53,599 nucleotides of DNA from Nitrospirales bacterium (GTDB lineage Bacteria > Nitrospirota > Nitrospiria > Nitrospirales > UBA8639), in the NCBI GenBank assembly GCA_029261235.1, contig JAJDBS010000240.1, positions 1-53,599 on the forward strand. The letters run 5' to 3'. Below, piece after piece: positions 1-8,638 of the stretch (its first letter is position 1; every line of letters starts with the position of its first letter). The position numbers and the translations under genes were made by a program. The notes under the pieces are model-generated. The model did not search any database and was not told the origin of the DNA. It saw only the letters and a list, made by a program, of their open reading frames with translations.

Positions 1-1
1 G

Positions 2-169
2 GACCATCCTGATTTGTTTGTCTTATTAACCAACCTCATTCATCATGGAGACCCGAAACTCATTCGGGCCGCCCATGTGAACCTTCAAAGCTTGTCTAAA
101 CAAATCCGTGCCACAACCCTTCCATGGGGTTCACGCCCGCCAGGTCATTTTGAACCTCCCAGCGATTAA
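2..169 (+). CDS. C-terminal fragment of an unidentified protein
   Basis: The first bases read open in one plus-strand frame for 55 codons up to a TAA at 167-169, and the rest of the gene lies upstream of the window. The fragment is mildly hydrophobic at first (LFVLLTNL), then basic, and ends in a Gly/Pro-rich tail (WGSRPPGHFEPPSD). I recognise no family in so short a piece. The other frames are interrupted sooner, so this is the best reading, but a chance open frame cannot be excluded. Confidence 0.4.
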   Translation, partial: DHPDLFVLLTNLIHHGDPKLIRAAHVNLQSLSKQIRATTLPWGSRPPGHFEPPSD

Positions 170-280
170 CTTCTTCTAGGGATTAGATCTGAAGCCGAAT
201 AGCTCTTAACTAATCAAAATAGATAGAACACGAATAGGGAATGCTTTAGGTGAGCACGACGCTAAGAGGCTTGAACTGCC

Positions 281-652
281 TCAATGTGTTAAGGCGTTTT
301 GAACAGTCGCAAGGAGTTCGTCGAGGGTAAAGGGCTTTTGTAGGGTGTGAGTAGACAGGGGCACGTCGGATTGAGAACCTGACGATGTCCTATCAGAATC
401 AGACAAGGTCCCCATCAGGGTAATCAGAGGCAGATCAGAAGATTGCTGACACATCTGACGAAGAAGTTCTCCTCCATCATGTCCTAAGGACACGACATCA
501 GAAATGATCACCGACGCACCAAATTGCTTCTGGTTTTGAAGACCTTCCTGACACGTTGCGGCCTCCATCACCTCATACCCAACTGATTCTAACGAGAGTG
601 ACACAGAGTCGCGAACCAGCTGATCGTCTTCTATGACTAAAATTTTGTTCAT
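281..652 (-). CDS. stand-alone response-regulator receiver domain protein
   Basis: At 123 aa this is a single receiver (CheY-like) domain with no output domain. The acidic pair is E8/D9-D10 (VIEDD), the phospho-acceptor is D52 (VIISDVV), the conserved Thr lies near T82 and the conserved Lys is K106 in LQKPF, so phosphorylation should be possible. Such proteins work by protein-protein contact or as intermediates in phosphorelays. The partner kinase is not adjacent; the nearest one (42575-45097) is far away and carries its own receiver. The loop at about residues 84-98 is rich in Ser and Asp, which is unusual. The gene is the last of a run of minus-strand genes but is separated by 225 bp from the transporter, so it is probably transcribed separately. 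I see no strong ribosome binding site before the ATG. Confidence 0.85.
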   Translation of the reverse strand: MNKILVIEDDQLVRDSVSLSLESVGYEVMEAATCQEGLQNQKQFGASVIISDVVSLGHDGGELLRQMCQQSSDLPLITLMGTLSDSDRTSSGSQSDVPLSTHTLQKPFTLDELLATVQNALTH

Positions 653-877
653 ATGTCTGTAAAGAAAAGCAAGGAATGTTCCATTTGTAAGCCATCGACG
701 TTTACCTACTTTTCTTTAAAAAATTCAATAGGTTAAGAAACACCTTCTTTTTCGACATTGTGAGAATGATGCATGAAAATCCATTCACCTTGTATGTCAT
801 TGCATTCAATATGGCGAGCTTGTTCGGAAAGATCGCTCAAGATCAGATGAAGCGAGCATCGACCAGAAATCCTGCAT

Positions 878-2209
878 TCAAGAAGTCGCGTTATGCACGC
901 TCTTAGGCCCTCCTCGCATGTTATGACTATGCAGCCAAAGCCACCACATTTGTACGCTCATACCCGTCAACGTTGCAGCCACACCCACAAACAATCCTGC
1001 AATCTGTCCGTACGCAATTCCCATGATTAAGACACATGAACTTCCTAATAAATATAAACTCACGGCTTGCGTCACATAGGTCGTCGCCCCGCGAGCGACC
1101 AATTCTCCCTGAAAATAACTTTCCCAAGGACTGAGTGCTGGCAGAATAATGGCCACCCACAGCGCCGAGCTGGCCAGCGCAGAAAGTTCCGGACTCAGCG
1201 CTGCGACAGACTCAAACCATATGGTTGAAAGGGGCGTGACCGCGATTATCAGCAACGTCGCACTCGCTCCCAACGCCACGTACCAGACAAATTGTTGTAT
1301 GGGACGAAGAAAGTGAGGTCGATCAGCGAACGTCACCACGACTTCCTGTACCGCTATACCCACACTTCGAAACATAAAGGTGAGTCCGCCTAGCACTGGC
1401 CATACCGCTAAAGACTCCAACGCCCGCGGCATGCGGCTGATAGCCGCACTTCCAATAGAAATCGTGACAATGGTGATCAGCGGCGTCAGAGCTAACGGCC
1501 AATAAAATTTGACTAAGTGCTGTAGCGAAAGCTGGTTCTCGGGGACGGCTGTGTTGTGTTGTAAATCATGCACAATGGGCCGAACACAGAAAAACATAAA
1601 GCCAGCCTCAGCAAGCACACCAGTGGAAAGCGCCACCGTAGCCACAACAACTCCTGAAACGCTTTGCATCACCAAGCCGACCAGCAACACCGATGCACTG
1701 ACGCCCAATCGGATGAGTGTGCCCAAGCCAACCAATCGTGTACGGCCATTACGAATAATCAGCCCTTGGAAAAACCGTCTCACGGCAATAGCCATGGTCC
1801 ATGGGGTCATTAATTGCAAACCCATTCTGGCGGGCTCCCAAATACTCTCTGGGGCTCCTAGCAAGACTGTGACCACCACGTCATATACCGGGGAAAAAGC
1901 AAGAACAATGTGAAGAAGTGTCAGGATCCCGCCTAAGGTCAACATAAAATTCCGCATGAGGCGGTAGGCCGGCCAGTCTTTGCACAAAGCCGTGGAGGCG
2001 ACCAACATCATAATGATCGGCGCTTCGATCAAGAGAGAGAGTGGGAAGACCACACCACCGTAGGCTGCGAGATGAATTTTCGGATTGGCTAAGCGCGAAA
2101 TAGTTGCTGCGACGAACAGTAATTCCACACCCATCAGGAGCCAACTGCTGGCTAAGGGCCACCACAAACGAAACACTGTGGATAGAGGGGAAGGAGGAGG
2201 GTGTGACAC
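878..2209 (-). CDS. MATE/ANKH-like polytopic membrane transporter
   Basis: The product is 443 aa with about 12 hydrophobic segments in two similar halves (about 15-220 and 230-430), the layout of the MOP/MATE flippase superfamily. The N-terminal WPLASSWLLMG and mid-protein FYWPLALTPL both place a W/P-containing helix at the start of each half, as in ANKH (progressive ankylosis)-type proteins, which I think are the closest relatives. The substrate is unknown; ANKH exports pyrophosphate/ATP or citrate, while other MOP members flip lipids or drugs. The start shown is a GTG with no clear Shine-Dalgarno. A second GTG 12 codons in (MFRLWWPLA) would also leave the first helix intact. The gene lies 186 bp downstream of the duplicated ATPase gene on the same strand; a functional link is unproven. 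Confidence 0.7.
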   Translation of the reverse strand: MSHPPPSPLSTVFRLWWPLASSWLLMGVELLFVAATISRLANPKIHLAAYGGVVFPLSLLIEAPIIMMLVASTALCKDWPAYRLMRNFMLTLGGILTLLHIVLAFSPVYDVVVTVLLGAPESIWEPARMGLQLMTPWTMAIAVRRFFQGLIIRNGRTRLVGLGTLIRLGVSASVLLVGLVMQSVSGVVVATVALSTGVLAEAGFMFFCVRPIVHDLQHNTAVPENQLSLQHLVKFYWPLALTPLITIVTISIGSAAISRMPRALESLAVWPVLGGLTFMFRSVGIAVQEVVVTFADRPHFLRPIQQFVWYVALGASATLLIIAVTPLSTIWFESVAALSPELSALASSALWVAIILPALSPWESYFQGELVARGATTYVTQAVSLYLLGSSCVLIMGIAYGQIAGLFVGVAATLTGMSVQMWWLWLHSHNMRGGPKSVHNATS

Positions 2210-2395
2210 GTATGTTGAAGAAATTAGAAAACAAAAAATGCCAAGAATGGCGGGATGTTCATCTAGGAATCAAGAAGAACGAGTATGGTTGGATGCAAAG
2301 GCGAAGCTTATAGATTGCATGACAATAGCAAACCAACTCATATGATCGGATTGAGATTACCACAGACACTGGTTGCTACACCAAATGACTGACTC

Positions 2396-4972
2396 TTACG
2401 AGGAAGGAGGAATCGAAGGTTCTGATGCCCAGCTAATGGCCGGCGCCACTAATTCAGCCTCCTCCTCTGGAGCATTCGAGGGGACGTCAGAAATAGAACC
2501 AAGTTCTGCAGTGTCACTTTCTTCAGGCCAATGCACTTCTGGCACATCCTTTGGGTCCTCATAGGACGGCTTTAATGTCGACACTTCAACGACGCATTCC
2601 TCGCCAGGATAGAGTCGCAGAAGATCCCATTCGGTCACCCAACTTTTCACATATTTCCTCATGCTGGATCCCGTCACAATAGTGGCTGGACCTTCAGCAT
2701 CCTGCTCCCACATGCGCCATCCGTGGCCCTTAAGATGGAGCCCCCGAACAATCTGATGAACCTCCTGAATTGTTCCAGAAGAAGGCTGTCCCAACGGAAT
2801 ACGTTGAGTCTGGAGTAGGCCCATCCCTTTTTCGGCTTTATCAGCTAAAATACCATCAGAGTCGGTTTGCTTACTTCGCAGCTTCTCTAACATTTTCACA
2901 CTGTCGCCTTTTTTCTCTAAGATCTCTTCTCGAAAATCATTCGTCAGGGCAACCACCGTCCCAAGCCCTGGGAGCATCTGCCCATCAATCATATTCATCA
3001 ATCTCGCCACTTCCGCATAAGACTTCGCACGTTGATTGACTGAATAGCGACCGATAAGTTCAGCTTCATCAACTAATAAAATCCACCCAGCATATCCCGC
3101 GGCCTGCATCAAACGAGACGCGAATTGAAAACGTTGAAGCGCGAGATCTATGGCCGACACCCGCCCAAACGTATATTGTCCGCCAAAGCCTGCTTCTTGA
3201 AGATATTTTTTTAAATCACCGACACCAATAGGATCGCCGGTCCAAAATCTGGCCATGCGATGACCTAATTCCACATCCGAACTCATCCGCTCATACAGCA
3301 ATAACGTCGCGGCAAATCGACTATCGATATGATTATCCGGATTATTCACCCACGCGACCAATTCCTTATATCGAGGTGTCCACACATCACATTCACCAGC
3401 AATTTCGGCAAAGACTTCTCCCTGTTTATTAGGAACAATGGCTGATTCTATGGCTGAATAAAAGAGACGAACAGGATGATATAATGGCGTCTCCTTGCTA
3501 ATAACAATTCGACTACAGATAAAATTATGATCGAGTGCCAAATGCTGCAAATACTCGAGCACATGAGATTTCCCACTCCCAAATTCACCCTCCAGGACCA
3601 TCCCTCTAGGACAAGGCCCACTCGTAATATTTTGCTGTGTGGCTTCCAACATTCGGCGAAAACGCCCTTCCACTTCTGGCTGCATACAGCCTAATGCCGT
3701 CACCACATGCTTATTCGGCACACCCGCGCGCAAACCCTCGACGACATGTCGAGCTTCGACATCAGGTACGGTGCCTTGCGCTAGGAGCTTGGGCGGGGCA
3801 AGTGCCGTAAGGGAAGAACTTTCTTGTTCTTGCCCTTGAATTCTGACCAAGGCAGCTAAAGGATTCTGTCGATACTTTGGCCGAATATCATCCCAAACTC
3901 GAAGCTTTAATGCTTCATACCGATCAACCCCTCTACGAGCATCCGTCAGAAACGCCTGAGGTGCCAGCACCACCATGAGGATTCCTTCAATCTCATCAAC
4001 CGTATCGATAAATTGCCTCAATAACTCAAAGAGGTCCATTGTCGCGGAGGGGGTAAAGGTCAATGAGCCATCGGTTGGTGCTTCGTTTGGCTTCACAAAA
4101 TACCTGGATATATCAAGAGATAGAATGAGGCCTCCGCTCCCGGCTAACCGCAACCATCGCGTTAATGATGTCAGCATATGTCGTGCATTGTGACGCGCAA
4201 CTTTTTGGTAGATCAGGGCCTTCTTGACTCCAGAGATGAGACGGAGATCACCACAAAGCCACTCCTTCACCGCCGTAGCCAACACGCGATCTGAATCGCC
4301 TGACTCAAATTGAGCCAAGCATAATCGAATCATGGCCATCCTGAATTCGCGACAAAGCCCAGAATCACCTTCAATCGATTTTTCCAGCCATGTTTGGACA
4401 TCCCGACGAAGCATCGGTTCCTTCCGTTCGTTCAATGCCGCGACTTGACGTAATGAAAATTCATCACGACATGTCGGAACTTGATACCCATGTTCTTCTA
4501 ACAGCCGAAGCACAAAACGGTAGGCTAAATCATCCCAATCTACTTGCTTGGCAATTTTATGGAACAGCCGCTCAACCATATGTATTTTTGTAAATCGAGC
4601 ATCCACTTTGGCAAAAATATACTGTTCTGCGTTCGCCATTCCATCCAAAGCCTCCTGACAGCCTTGCAAAGAATCATGATCAGGAAAGACCCCAACTTTG
4701 ATAGCTCCACCACCTTCTCGAATAAAGCTCTTGAGGTATTCTTGCTGAAGAACGCCCAACCAATCATCTGCAGTCAGATTAAACAGCGGCTTTTCCATAT
4801 CCACACTTGTTTGAGTTGACCGTTTTTTCGAGATACTGGTAGACCTCGATTCCGGAACAGAACCAGTTGATACGTCCTTAGCGGTATCTGGATTTAAACT
4901 ATTCGATGTTACAAATGTCTCGTCAGTATTCATAGATTGCACCCGATTTAACGCATCGATTAATTTACTCAT
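2396..4972 (-). CDS. tandem BrxD/DUF2791-type ATPase, N-terminal half degenerate
   Basis: This is an 858 aa soluble protein. The C-terminal half has an intact P-loop, GEFGSGKS (462-469), and a Walker B, ILLVDEAEL (631-639), in the arrangement of BrxD/DUF2791 P-loop ATPases. The N-terminal half (about 60-380) appears to be a second, older copy. IREGGGAIKVGVF (84-96) occupies the place where a P-loop is expected but lacks Gly-Lys-Ser/Thr. GLILSLDISRYF (281-292) matches the Walker B plus RY segment of the C half (GWILLVDEAELIGRY) but has lost the DE pair. Residues 1-60 and the acidic tail after 790 look disordered. AGGGA, six bases before the ATG, supports the start. The DUF6499-like gene 98 bp upstream on the same strand is the probable partner. 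No PglZ, methylase or helicase of a BREX locus is nearby, so the role is open; a DNA-linked or regulatory ATPase is inference. Confidence 0.7.
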   Translation of the reverse strand: MSKLIDALNRVQSMNTDETFVTSNSLNPDTAKDVSTGSVPESRSTSISKKRSTQTSVDMEKPLFNLTADDWLGVLQQEYLKSFIREGGGAIKVGVFPDHDSLQGCQEALDGMANAEQYIFAKVDARFTKIHMVERLFHKIAKQVDWDDLAYRFVLRLLEEHGYQVPTCRDEFSLRQVAALNERKEPMLRRDVQTWLEKSIEGDSGLCREFRMAMIRLCLAQFESGDSDRVLATAVKEWLCGDLRLISGVKKALIYQKVARHNARHMLTSLTRWLRLAGSGGLILSLDISRYFVKPNEAPTDGSLTFTPSATMDLFELLRQFIDTVDEIEGILMVVLAPQAFLTDARRGVDRYEALKLRVWDDIRPKYRQNPLAALVRIQGQEQESSSLTALAPPKLLAQGTVPDVEARHVVEGLRAGVPNKHVVTALGCMQPEVEGRFRRMLEATQQNITSGPCPRGMVLEGEFGSGKSHVLEYLQHLALDHNFICSRIVISKETPLYHPVRLFYSAIESAIVPNKQGEVFAEIAGECDVWTPRYKELVAWVNNPDNHIDSRFAATLLLYERMSSDVELGHRMARFWTGDPIGVGDLKKYLQEAGFGGQYTFGRVSAIDLALQRFQFASRLMQAAGYAGWILLVDEAELIGRYSVNQRAKSYAEVARLMNMIDGQMLPGLGTVVALTNDFREEILEKKGDSVKMLEKLRSKQTDSDGILADKAEKGMGLLQTQRIPLGQPSSGTIQEVHQIVRGLHLKGHGWRMWEQDAEGPATIVTGSSMRKYVKSWVTEWDLLRLYPGEECVVEVSTLKPSYEDPKDVPEVHWPEESDTAELGSISDVPSNAPEEEAELVAPAISWASEPSIPPSS

Positions 4973-5070
4973 ATTCGTTCCCTACTGTTCGTTTGCCACA
5001 CATTGTCACTGTTCACAAATCCAATCTCATTTAGATATCTTCATCGACCACCCACCACAGTAGCCTTCCG

Positions 5071-5811
5071 CTATTCAGGGAAATGCAAACTGATTTGACA
5101 GGCTTCTTTATACAGCTGGGCAATGCGCGCTTCGGCCACATCAGCATCTTGAATATCGAGAAGCCTGCTCCCAAGCTCTCGAAATGGAATGCTCGATTCG
5201 ACCCCATCAAGGACTCGCAAGTACAGAGGCCATTCATCACGACATTTACGGCGTTCAAGATTTCGACCAACTTGATGTTCCTGCCATTCCATGAGATCAG
5301 CTTGTACTTTTTCCAGTTGTGGCGAAAGAGATTTTTTGAGATCAAACACCGCGGCCACGCGCCATTCAGACAAACATAACTTGACTTCTTCTCCACCACC
5401 GAGCCAATCCGGCCCCTGACCAAAATACAGTCGCCCATAGTTCGAATCGAACGACAACATCCAAGGTTTCGAGACCGCGGGGTTCGGAAGACCACTCAAA
5501 TGATATTTTTCTAATGAATTCGGCATACGCGCTTTAAAGGCTGGATGGTCGGGAGAAAAAACCTTCTTACGATAACGCGTAGGATAATTTGGATCATTGG
5601 CACAGGCTACATCATATTCATACGTTGACTGAAAATATTTTCCCCAATCCTGTCGATAGTCAGCCCGACGACGCAGAAATTCCCATCGCCAAAATGTATC
5701 ATTTAAACTCTCTGTCTCAGGATAAGATTCTCCCTCAGACCAGTTAGGCTCCATCACTGCTTGGCCTTGTTGACCATTCATATTTTTTGAAGGACGCCGA
5801 CTTTCACCCAT
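5071..5811 (-). CDS. DUF6499-like small protein, probable partner of the duplicated ATPase
   Basis: The start chosen gives 246 aa, because AGAAGG lies six bases before the ATG at 5811; the longer open frame up to 5919 has no comparable site and would run through the palindrome at 5921. Residues about 35-60 (FWRWEFLRRRADYRQDW) resemble the short DUF6499-type motif (WEFLRRNPDYRADW) seen at the N terminus of small regulatory or mobile-element proteins in proteobacteria. The rest is acidic/basic mixed sequence with LYLRVLDG and no membrane segment. The following gene, the tandem BrxD-like ATPase, begins 98 bp downstream on the same strand, which suggests co-transcription. The function is unknown; the motif assignment is from memory of the family, and the match outside it is not recognised. 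Confidence 0.55.
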   Translation of the reverse strand: MGESRRPSKNMNGQQGQAVMEPNWSEGESYPETESLNDTFWRWEFLRRRADYRQDWGKYFQSTYEYDVACANDPNYPTRYRKKVFSPDHPAFKARMPNSLEKYHLSGLPNPAVSKPWMLSFDSNYGRLYFGQGPDWLGGGEEVKLCLSEWRVAAVFDLKKSLSPQLEKVQADLMEWQEHQVGRNLERRKCRDEWPLYLRVLDGVESSIPFRELGSRLLDIQDADVAEARIAQLYKEACQISLHFPE

Positions 5812-6644
5812 ATCACACCTTCTGTTGTCTGCGACAACGGCATATTTTTTTTCGACAAGCGCTAGAGAAATCAAAGAAATTATTCCAGGGCTTCTTTCAT
5901 TTCTTCTACGTGCTTCCAACCTGACCTATCGGTCAGTTCATGTAGCAAGATGAGAACCGCGATCTTTGCGAAACTGTGAAGGATTGAATATGTCAAACAG
6001 GCAGGAACAACAGTCCTCGAATCAAGAAACTTACACGTGAGTAGGGAAGCTCGTTCTTCGTCGGGACCACGATATACCGTGTACCCACCCGAACCAGGAG
6101 AGCACAGCCACGCAACAGGCTAAAAAAATCATGGCTGCAACAAAACAGGCTTTCCCTAACATGTGGAAGATCCCTCAACGAAGTGGCGTATCATTCCGAC
6201 CATCTCTAATGATATATCGGCAGGATATGGAGAAGTCTTTACTCAAAAACCAAGAATGGGGATCTCAATGTCAGTAGATTGATCATTTGGCTGATACTAC
6301 ATATGAAGAGGGCAAGCTTTCTATCCTTGCTTCTCCCTAAGTAACAAGTAAAACCCACCTACCCACTGTCTGATCTAAATATTTGAGGACAATCTCGAGA
6401 CGGGCCAGGAGTGCAGAGCAGCAGCTAAATGACATATTGAACGGTTCAATATATTTACGAAAAATGAGGTGACTCTCAGGAGTTTTTTAGTTTTCAGAGA
6501 AATTTTTCAATAAGAATCAATGAGGTACCAGTCTTCCGCTCGACAATGACCAGCCTCTTTGGTCGAAGACTCTCATACGGGGATGAGAGCACATAGAGAA
6601 AGAATGAAAACAATATAATAGCTTACCCCACGGGCAATCCATTA
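5812..6644. other. 833-bp intergenic region upstream of the ATPase operon
   Basis: This AT-rich spacer lies between the DUF6499-like gene and glnS. The only structure I can support is the perfect inverted repeat at 5921-5936. Short open frames exist on both strands (for example minus 5993-6178, 61 codons), but none has a convincing ribosome binding site or recognisable sequence. No tRNA fold or terminator with a T-run was seen. A weak GACCA/TGGTC hairpin near 6547-6562 has no T-tract. Confidence 0.5.
5921..5936. promoter_or_regulatory. perfect 6-4-6 inverted repeat, TetR-type operator candidate
   Basis: CTGACCTATCGGTCAG is a perfect palindrome with 6-base arms and a 4-base centre. TGACC-N4-GGTCA is the kind of half-site used by many TetR-family repressors. 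It lies about 110 bases upstream of the ATG of the DUF6499-like gene, where a promoter operator could sit. No TetR gene is present in the window, so the cognate regulator would be elsewhere. The repeat is seen directly; the operator role is inference. Confidence 0.4.
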
Positions 6645-8333
6645 CTATTTCCTTTCAATTTTCGCCCACGAATCACGAAGAGAAACCGTTCGATTAAACA
6701 CGAGTTTTTGCTTATGAGAATCAGGATCTAAGCAGAAATATCCTTGCCGTTCAAATTGAAAGGAGGTCCCAATTGTCGCATCGCTCAAGCTAGGCTCAAC
6801 CCAACATGTTTCGAGGACTTGCAATGAATCGGGGTTTAGCTTTGCCTCTAAACCTTGTGATGTACCTTCGGCATCAAGGTTTGATGGCAGCAATAACGTT
6901 TCGTACACACGCACCTCAGCCGGCAAAGCATCTTGCACAGACACCCAATGAATGGTTCCCTTCACCTTTCGACCGGCCTGTGCTCCGCCGCGTTTCGTTT
7001 CAGAATCATATGTACATCGAATCGCCGTAATCTCTCCTGTGGTCTCGTCCTTGTCGACTCCAACACAACAAATAATGTACCCATATTTGAGCCGAACCTC
7101 TTTCCCAGGAGACAGTCGGAAATACTTTTTGGGAGGATCTTCTCGAAAGTCATCATGATCAATATAGATCTCTCGTGAGAAAGAAAGTTGCCTCGTTCCC
7201 CTGCTCGCATCTTCAGGATTATTCACGGCTTCGACTTCCTCAATCTGCCCCTCGGGAAAATTTTCAATAATGACTTTCACCGGATGAAGCACGGCCATGA
7301 CTCGATCCGCCGAACGATTCAGATCCTCCCGAATCGCATGCTCTAACACTCCCATCTCAATCACACTATCTCTCTTCGCCACACCGACTCGATCACAAAA
7401 ATTTCTGATGGCTGCCGGAGAGTATCCTCGGCGTCGCAAGCCTTTCAACGTAGGCAGACGAGGGTCATCCCACCCGTTCACGTGCCCTTCCTCCACCAGT
7501 TGCAGGAGCTTGCGCTTACTCATGACCGTGTGTGCAAGATTCAAGCGCGCAAATTCGATTTGTTGTGAATGACAGGAAACCTCGCATTCGCGGAGCACCC
7601 AGTCATAGAGGGGGCGATGGTCTTCAAACTCTAACGTACACAAGGAATGCGTAATACCCTCCAAGGCATCTGAAAGTGGATGGGCAAAATCATAAGTCGG
7701 ATAGATTCGCCAAATATCCCCAGTCCGATAGTGTGTGACGTGGCGTATTCGATATAAGGCCGGATCTCGCATATTAATATTGGGAGAGGCCATATCGATT
7801 TTGGCACGTAAGATATACGCCCCTTCCTCGAATTCCCCTGCCCTCATCTTTGAAAATAATTCCAGATTTTCGTCAAGACTCCGTTGTCGGTCAGGACTTT
7901 CTTTTCCTGGCTCAGTCAACGTCCCGCGATAGTCTCGAATCTCCTCTGCCGTCAAACTATCAACATAGGCTTTATTGTTCTGGATGAGCTTGACCGCGTA
8001 ATCATACAGCCGTTCAAAATAATCTGAAGCAAAGTACAGACGATCTGTCCAATCAAACCCTAACCATCGAACATCGTCCTGAATCGACTGGACATAGTCC
8101 ATTGATTCCTTGGTTGGGTTGGTATCATCCAGCCGCAAATTGCAGAAACCCGAAAACTCCTGACTAATGCCAAAATTCAAACACATGGACTTCGCGTGAC
8201 CAATATGTAAATGGCCGTTCGGTTCAGGCGGAAATCGCGTGTGGACGCGTTGACCGAATCGTTGGGATTCTTGATCGGCGAGAATCTTCGTCCGAATAAA
8301 ATCAGCTGAGGAATGGTGTTCTGAAGAGGTCAT
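6645..8333 (-). CDS. glnS: glutaminyl-tRNA synthetase
   Basis: This class I aminoacyl-tRNA synthetase charges tRNA-Gln with glutamine in the cytoplasm. PPEPNGHLHIGHAKS (residues about 35-49) carries the HIGH motif, and VMSKRKL near residue 265 is the KMSKS-type loop. LDDTNPTKE and the anticodon-binding beta-barrel region (FREDPPKKYFRLSPG, VCVGVDKDETTGE-like segment) are typical of GlnRS rather than GluRS. The length, 562 aa, is close to the 554 aa of the E. coli enzyme. I use the ATG at 8333; a TTG two codons upstream is possible, and neither has a strong ribosome binding site. The gene is flanked by spacers on both sides and appears monocistronic. Its presence implies direct Gln-tRNA charging in this organism. 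Confidence 0.95.
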   Translation of the reverse strand: MTSSEHHSSADFIRTKILADQESQRFGQRVHTRFPPEPNGHLHIGHAKSMCLNFGISQEFSGFCNLRLDDTNPTKESMDYVQSIQDDVRWLGFDWTDRLYFASDYFERLYDYAVKLIQNNKAYVDSLTAEEIRDYRGTLTEPGKESPDRQRSLDENLELFSKMRAGEFEEGAYILRAKIDMASPNINMRDPALYRIRHVTHYRTGDIWRIYPTYDFAHPLSDALEGITHSLCTLEFEDHRPLYDWVLRECEVSCHSQQIEFARLNLAHTVMSKRKLLQLVEEGHVNGWDDPRLPTLKGLRRRGYSPAAIRNFCDRVGVAKRDSVIEMGVLEHAIREDLNRSADRVMAVLHPVKVIIENFPEGQIEEVEAVNNPEDASRGTRQLSFSREIYIDHDDFREDPPKKYFRLSPGKEVRLKYGYIICCVGVDKDETTGEITAIRCTYDSETKRGGAQAGRKVKGTIHWVSVQDALPAEVRVYETLLLPSNLDAEGTSQGLEAKLNPDSLQVLETCWVEPSLSDATIGTSFQFERQGYFCLDPDSHKQKLVFNRTVSLRDSWAKIERK

Positions 8334-8638
8334 AGACAAATAAGGGTTCGTAGAATACCGAATGGCCCACGCTCTGTCTAGAAATGAACGCGTGAAGCTG
8401 CCAGCTTGACAAGACCGATCAGATCTCTGCGGATGACTATACTGGCATGACAGGAGGAAAAGGGAAATGGCATTCGCGAGATTTAAGAAACGTGAAGGCT
8501 TCTATACTCTATAGGACTAGGCGGCGTCAGACATAAACAAGCAGGACCCCGGAAGTGTCAACCCACATTCCCAGGGCCCATATTCTCTCGGGGTCCAACT
8601 CTGTCGAGCACGAAATCTTAAGATCGAATTGATGATCG
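8334..8638. other. 305-bp spacer between glnS and the pseudo-nuclease gene
   Basis: No gene of family-recognisable content is present. On the plus strand a strong purine-rich site (AGGAGG near 8451) precedes an ATG at 8467 that opens a frame of only 15 codons, ending at 8514. This may be chance or a leader peptide, but no plus-strand gene follows it. No T-run terminator is evident for the minus-strand gene that ends at 8639. Confidence 0.35.

Noticed and set aside
2396-5811. A BREX defence system
   Set aside because: Only a BrxD-like ATPase is present; there is no PglZ, methyltransferase, BrxC or BrxL homologue in the window.
5993-6178. 61-codon minus-strand open frame
   Set aside because: No ribosome binding site and no recognisable or compositionally protein-like sequence.
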